DNA of 6,350 nt from CAIZLB01 sp039795875. Its GTDB lineage: Bacteria; Patescibacteriota; Minisyncoccia; Phycocordibacterales; CAIZLB01. The translations under genes were made by a program, and so were the position numbers. The DNA is taken from the NCBI GenBank assembly GCA_039795875.1, contig JBDKKY010000031.1:1-6350 (forward strand), written 5' to 3'. Below are positions 4,963 through 6,350 of the stretch, piece after piece (positions within the stretch are counted from its first letter, which is position 1; every line of letters begins with the position of its first letter). Under the pieces are notes generated by a model. That model saw nothing but the letters and a program-made list of their open reading frames with translations, ran no database searches and was not told the origin of the DNA.

Positions 4963-6350
4963 ATGAAAAGAAAACTATTAAAAATACAAACAACTCTAGC
5001 GATGGTTTGTTTTTTAATACTGGCTCCTGTTGTGACAACATTTGCACAAGGACCAGCAAGTGATTTGATACCAAATCAAAATCCAGCGGCGCTCAGAACC
5101 GGACCTTTTCCAGAAGATTCTCCTCAACAACAAGGAGACCAACCCAACTATGATCCAATAGGCGATCCGTTTGCCGATCAAAACAACGCGCCCGGCGACG
5201 ATCCTTTTGTTTTGCAGCCTGGCCAGGACGATCCTTTCACAGATGAAAATGAAGCCTTGAGAGACACTGGTGGAGGCCAACCAGATACATCAAACACAGA
5301 ACCAGGCATTTCACCAGATTACCCAGACGGCAACATGTTGGGGACTGGAGGCAATGAATTACCGAGCCCAACCGATTCAGCAATACGGTCAGAACTGAGT
5401 GCGGCATCACGAAGGGCTGGCACACAAGGACAAGCATACACCTACGCAACAGGGAACAAAGGAGTCGGCACAACAACCCCAGGAGCAGGTACTCAGGGGC
5501 AGGCTTTATCTGCAGCTTCTTGTATTGGAAGTCAACTATTAGGAAAAATTCTTGCTTCAACGATCACCAGTGCTGTTGGGAGGCTTGCTGAAATTGTTGC
5601 AGACAAAGCGCTTGGTGTGGTGGGAGCAATCATCAGTGTTCCAACAAACGAACTCGGTTCTGTAAAATACGACACAAAGAGAACAAAGGAGCAGATTCAG
5701 CTGCAAAACTCAGCCCAAGTTGGTACCAGTATTGGTTTTGCTGGTATAAACGCTTTGGCAGGCATCTCTTGGGATGGTATTGCATATTGTATTGTAAACT
5801 CAATGATCGACTACATCGCACGATCAACTATCGCCTGGGCAAGATCTGGTTTCCAAGGAAACCCTTCATTTGTCGACAATCCAGGCCAATTTTTCAAACA
5901 ACTAGCAGATGTAGAAGCAAGTACTTTCTTACAAAGTCTAGCTTATGGAACCATTGGACAAAATATTTGTCAGCCATTCAAGGCTCAGATTGTTTTAAAT
6001 ATTGCCAGGGGATATACCTCGACCCAACCCGGAAGTCAGGTGGTGGGAGGTGGACCAACAAACGGTTATAGCACCGGTGGATATGGAGGCACAGGAGTCA
6101 AAGTTGGGGCAGGCCCAAGCACCAATAATGTAGCCGGAGCCAACGCGGTTGCAAACCGAAATCTACAAATGCAAAACGGAAGAGGAACATACGGGGGTTG
6201 TAGTTTGGATGATATCAAGGGTAACTTTAGAAGCTTTTTGTCCGGAAATTTCAATCAGGGGGGATGGAACAGTTGGTTACAAGTGTCTCAAGTACAATCA
6301 AATAACCCTTATTCTACATACATTAACCTAAGTGCCCAGGTACGAGGAAC
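4963..6350 (+). CDS. Secreted/envelope protein with low-complexity linkers, 3' end outside the window
   Basis: The frame is open from the ATG at 4963 to the window end (462 complete codons). Residues 1-28 form a Sec signal peptide: basic MKRK, a hydrophobic core at 12-24, and a likely signal peptidase I cut after TFA (28). Residues 30-185 are a disordered-looking linker rich in Pro, Gln, Asp and Gly, with three DPF motifs (68-70, 80-82, 90-92) and two copies of AGTQGQA. Residues 187-226 and 255-297 are hydrophobic or amphipathic helices with small residues, possibly membrane-associated. They are followed by SGFQGNPSFVDNPGQFF (295-311) and ICQPF (335-339). A Gly/Asn/Ser/Thr-rich linker (350-410) leads into CSLDDI (413-418) and SNNPYSTY (446-453). 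Cys187, 276, 336 and 413 could form disulfides. From memory the core resembles uncharacterised Parcubacteria proteins near type IV secretion/pilus-like genes; I could not test this. It is probably co-transcribed with the anchored protein upstream. Coding and export are well supported; function is unknown. Confidence 0.85.
   Translation, partial: MKRKLLKIQTTLAMVCFLILAPVVTTFAQGPASDLIPNQNPAALRTGPFPEDSPQQQGDQPNYDPIGDPFADQNNAPGDDPFVLQPGQDDPFTDENEALRDTGGGQPDTSNTEPGISPDYPDGNMLGTGGNELPSPTDSAIRSELSAASRRAGTQGQAYTYATGNKGVGTTTPGAGTQGQALSAASCIGSQLLGKILASTITSAVGRLAEIVADKALGVVGAIISVPTNELGSVKYDTKRTKEQIQLQNSAQVGTSIGFAGINALAGISWDGIAYCIVNSMIDYIARSTIAWARSGFQGNPSFVDNPGQFFKQLADVEASTFLQSLAYGTIGQNICQPFKAQIVLNIARGYTSTQPGSQVVGGGPTNGYSTGGYGGTGVKVGAGPSTNNVAGANAVANRNLQMQNGRGTYGGCSLDDIKGNFRSFLSGNFNQGGWNSWLQVSQVQSNNPYSTYINLSAQVRG
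5164..5238 (+). repeat. Three DPF repeats in the exported protein's linker
   Basis: Asp-Pro-Phe occurs at residues 68-70, 80-82 and 90-92 of the 4963 gene. The second and third copies share the exact 11-mer GACGATCCTTT (5197-5207 and 5227-5237), 30 bases apart, which suggests a recent in-frame duplication of ten residues. The first copy (gatccgttt) is more diverged. The repeat lies in an acidic, proline-rich linker that is probably unfolded. Confidence 0.55.
5395..5523 (+). repeat. Diverged peptide repeat: LSAAS and AGTQGQA, twice each
   Basis: LSAAS at residues 145-149 followed by AGTQGQA at 152-158 recurs as AGTQGQA at 175-181 followed directly by LSAAS at 182-186. The peptide blocks are identical but in swapped order. 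At the DNA level all twelve codons differ between copies, always synonymously, so there is no recognisable nucleotide repeat. This implies an old duplication kept by selection on the protein, or convergence in a low-complexity linker. Confidence 0.5.

Noticed and set aside
5014..5560. Overlapping reading frames on the - strand opposite the exported protein
   Set aside because: They are antisense shadows of a Pro/Gln/Gly-rich gene, with Cys- and Leu-rich products and no promoter or ribosome-binding signal; the + strand has a signal peptide and coherent domains.
5769..6071. 100-residue + strand reading frame in another phase
   Set aside because: It lies wholly inside the well-supported exported-protein gene in a different frame and encodes a low-quality sequence rich in Arg, Cys and Trp.

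Overview
The window looks like a piece of a small-genome bacterium of the Candidate Phyla Radiation (Patescibacteria), most likely Parcubacteria-like. The base composition is moderately AT-rich. All genes lie on the + strand with gaps of about 35 bases or less. No gene start has a good Shine-Dalgarno site. Two starts sit 6-7 bases behind a -10 box, as expected for leaderless mRNAs. The last two genes resemble, from memory, protein families I associate with Parcubacteria. That taxonomic call is an inference from style and family resemblance, not a database result.

Layout: (1) 2-859, the 3' part of an unrecognised, helix-rich, highly charged protein whose start lies off the window. (2) 875-1177, a 100-residue helical protein of unknown function, probably co-transcribed with it. 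(3) 1185-3200, a superfamily 1A DNA helicase of the UvrD/PcrA/Rep type with every helicase motif intact but no C-terminal Tudor-like domain. (4) 3236-4084, RsmA/KsgA, the 16S rRNA adenine dimethyltransferase. (5) 4098-4949, a membrane-anchored extracytoplasmic helical protein. (6) 4963-6350 (runs off the end), a secreted or envelope protein with a signal peptide, a Pro/Gln/Asp-rich linker, a hydrophobic helical core and a Gly/Asn/Ser-rich linker.

The helicase and RsmA are housekeeping genes for DNA repair and replication and for ribosome maturation. The last two form an envelope pair that may open a larger gene cluster continuing to the right; my recollection is that relatives sit near type IV secretion or pilus-like genes in Parcubacteria, but this window does not show that. 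The two leftmost genes are a separate unknown cytoplasmic pair.

There are no RNA genes, CRISPR arrays, transposases or convincing intrinsic terminators, and no gene-free stretch longer than about 35 bases. The points most worth a second look are the compact stop-codon/-10/leaderless-start junctions, a codon-usage break inside the helicase gene, a peptide repeat in the last gene in which every codon has been synonymously changed, and the uncharacterised exported pair.
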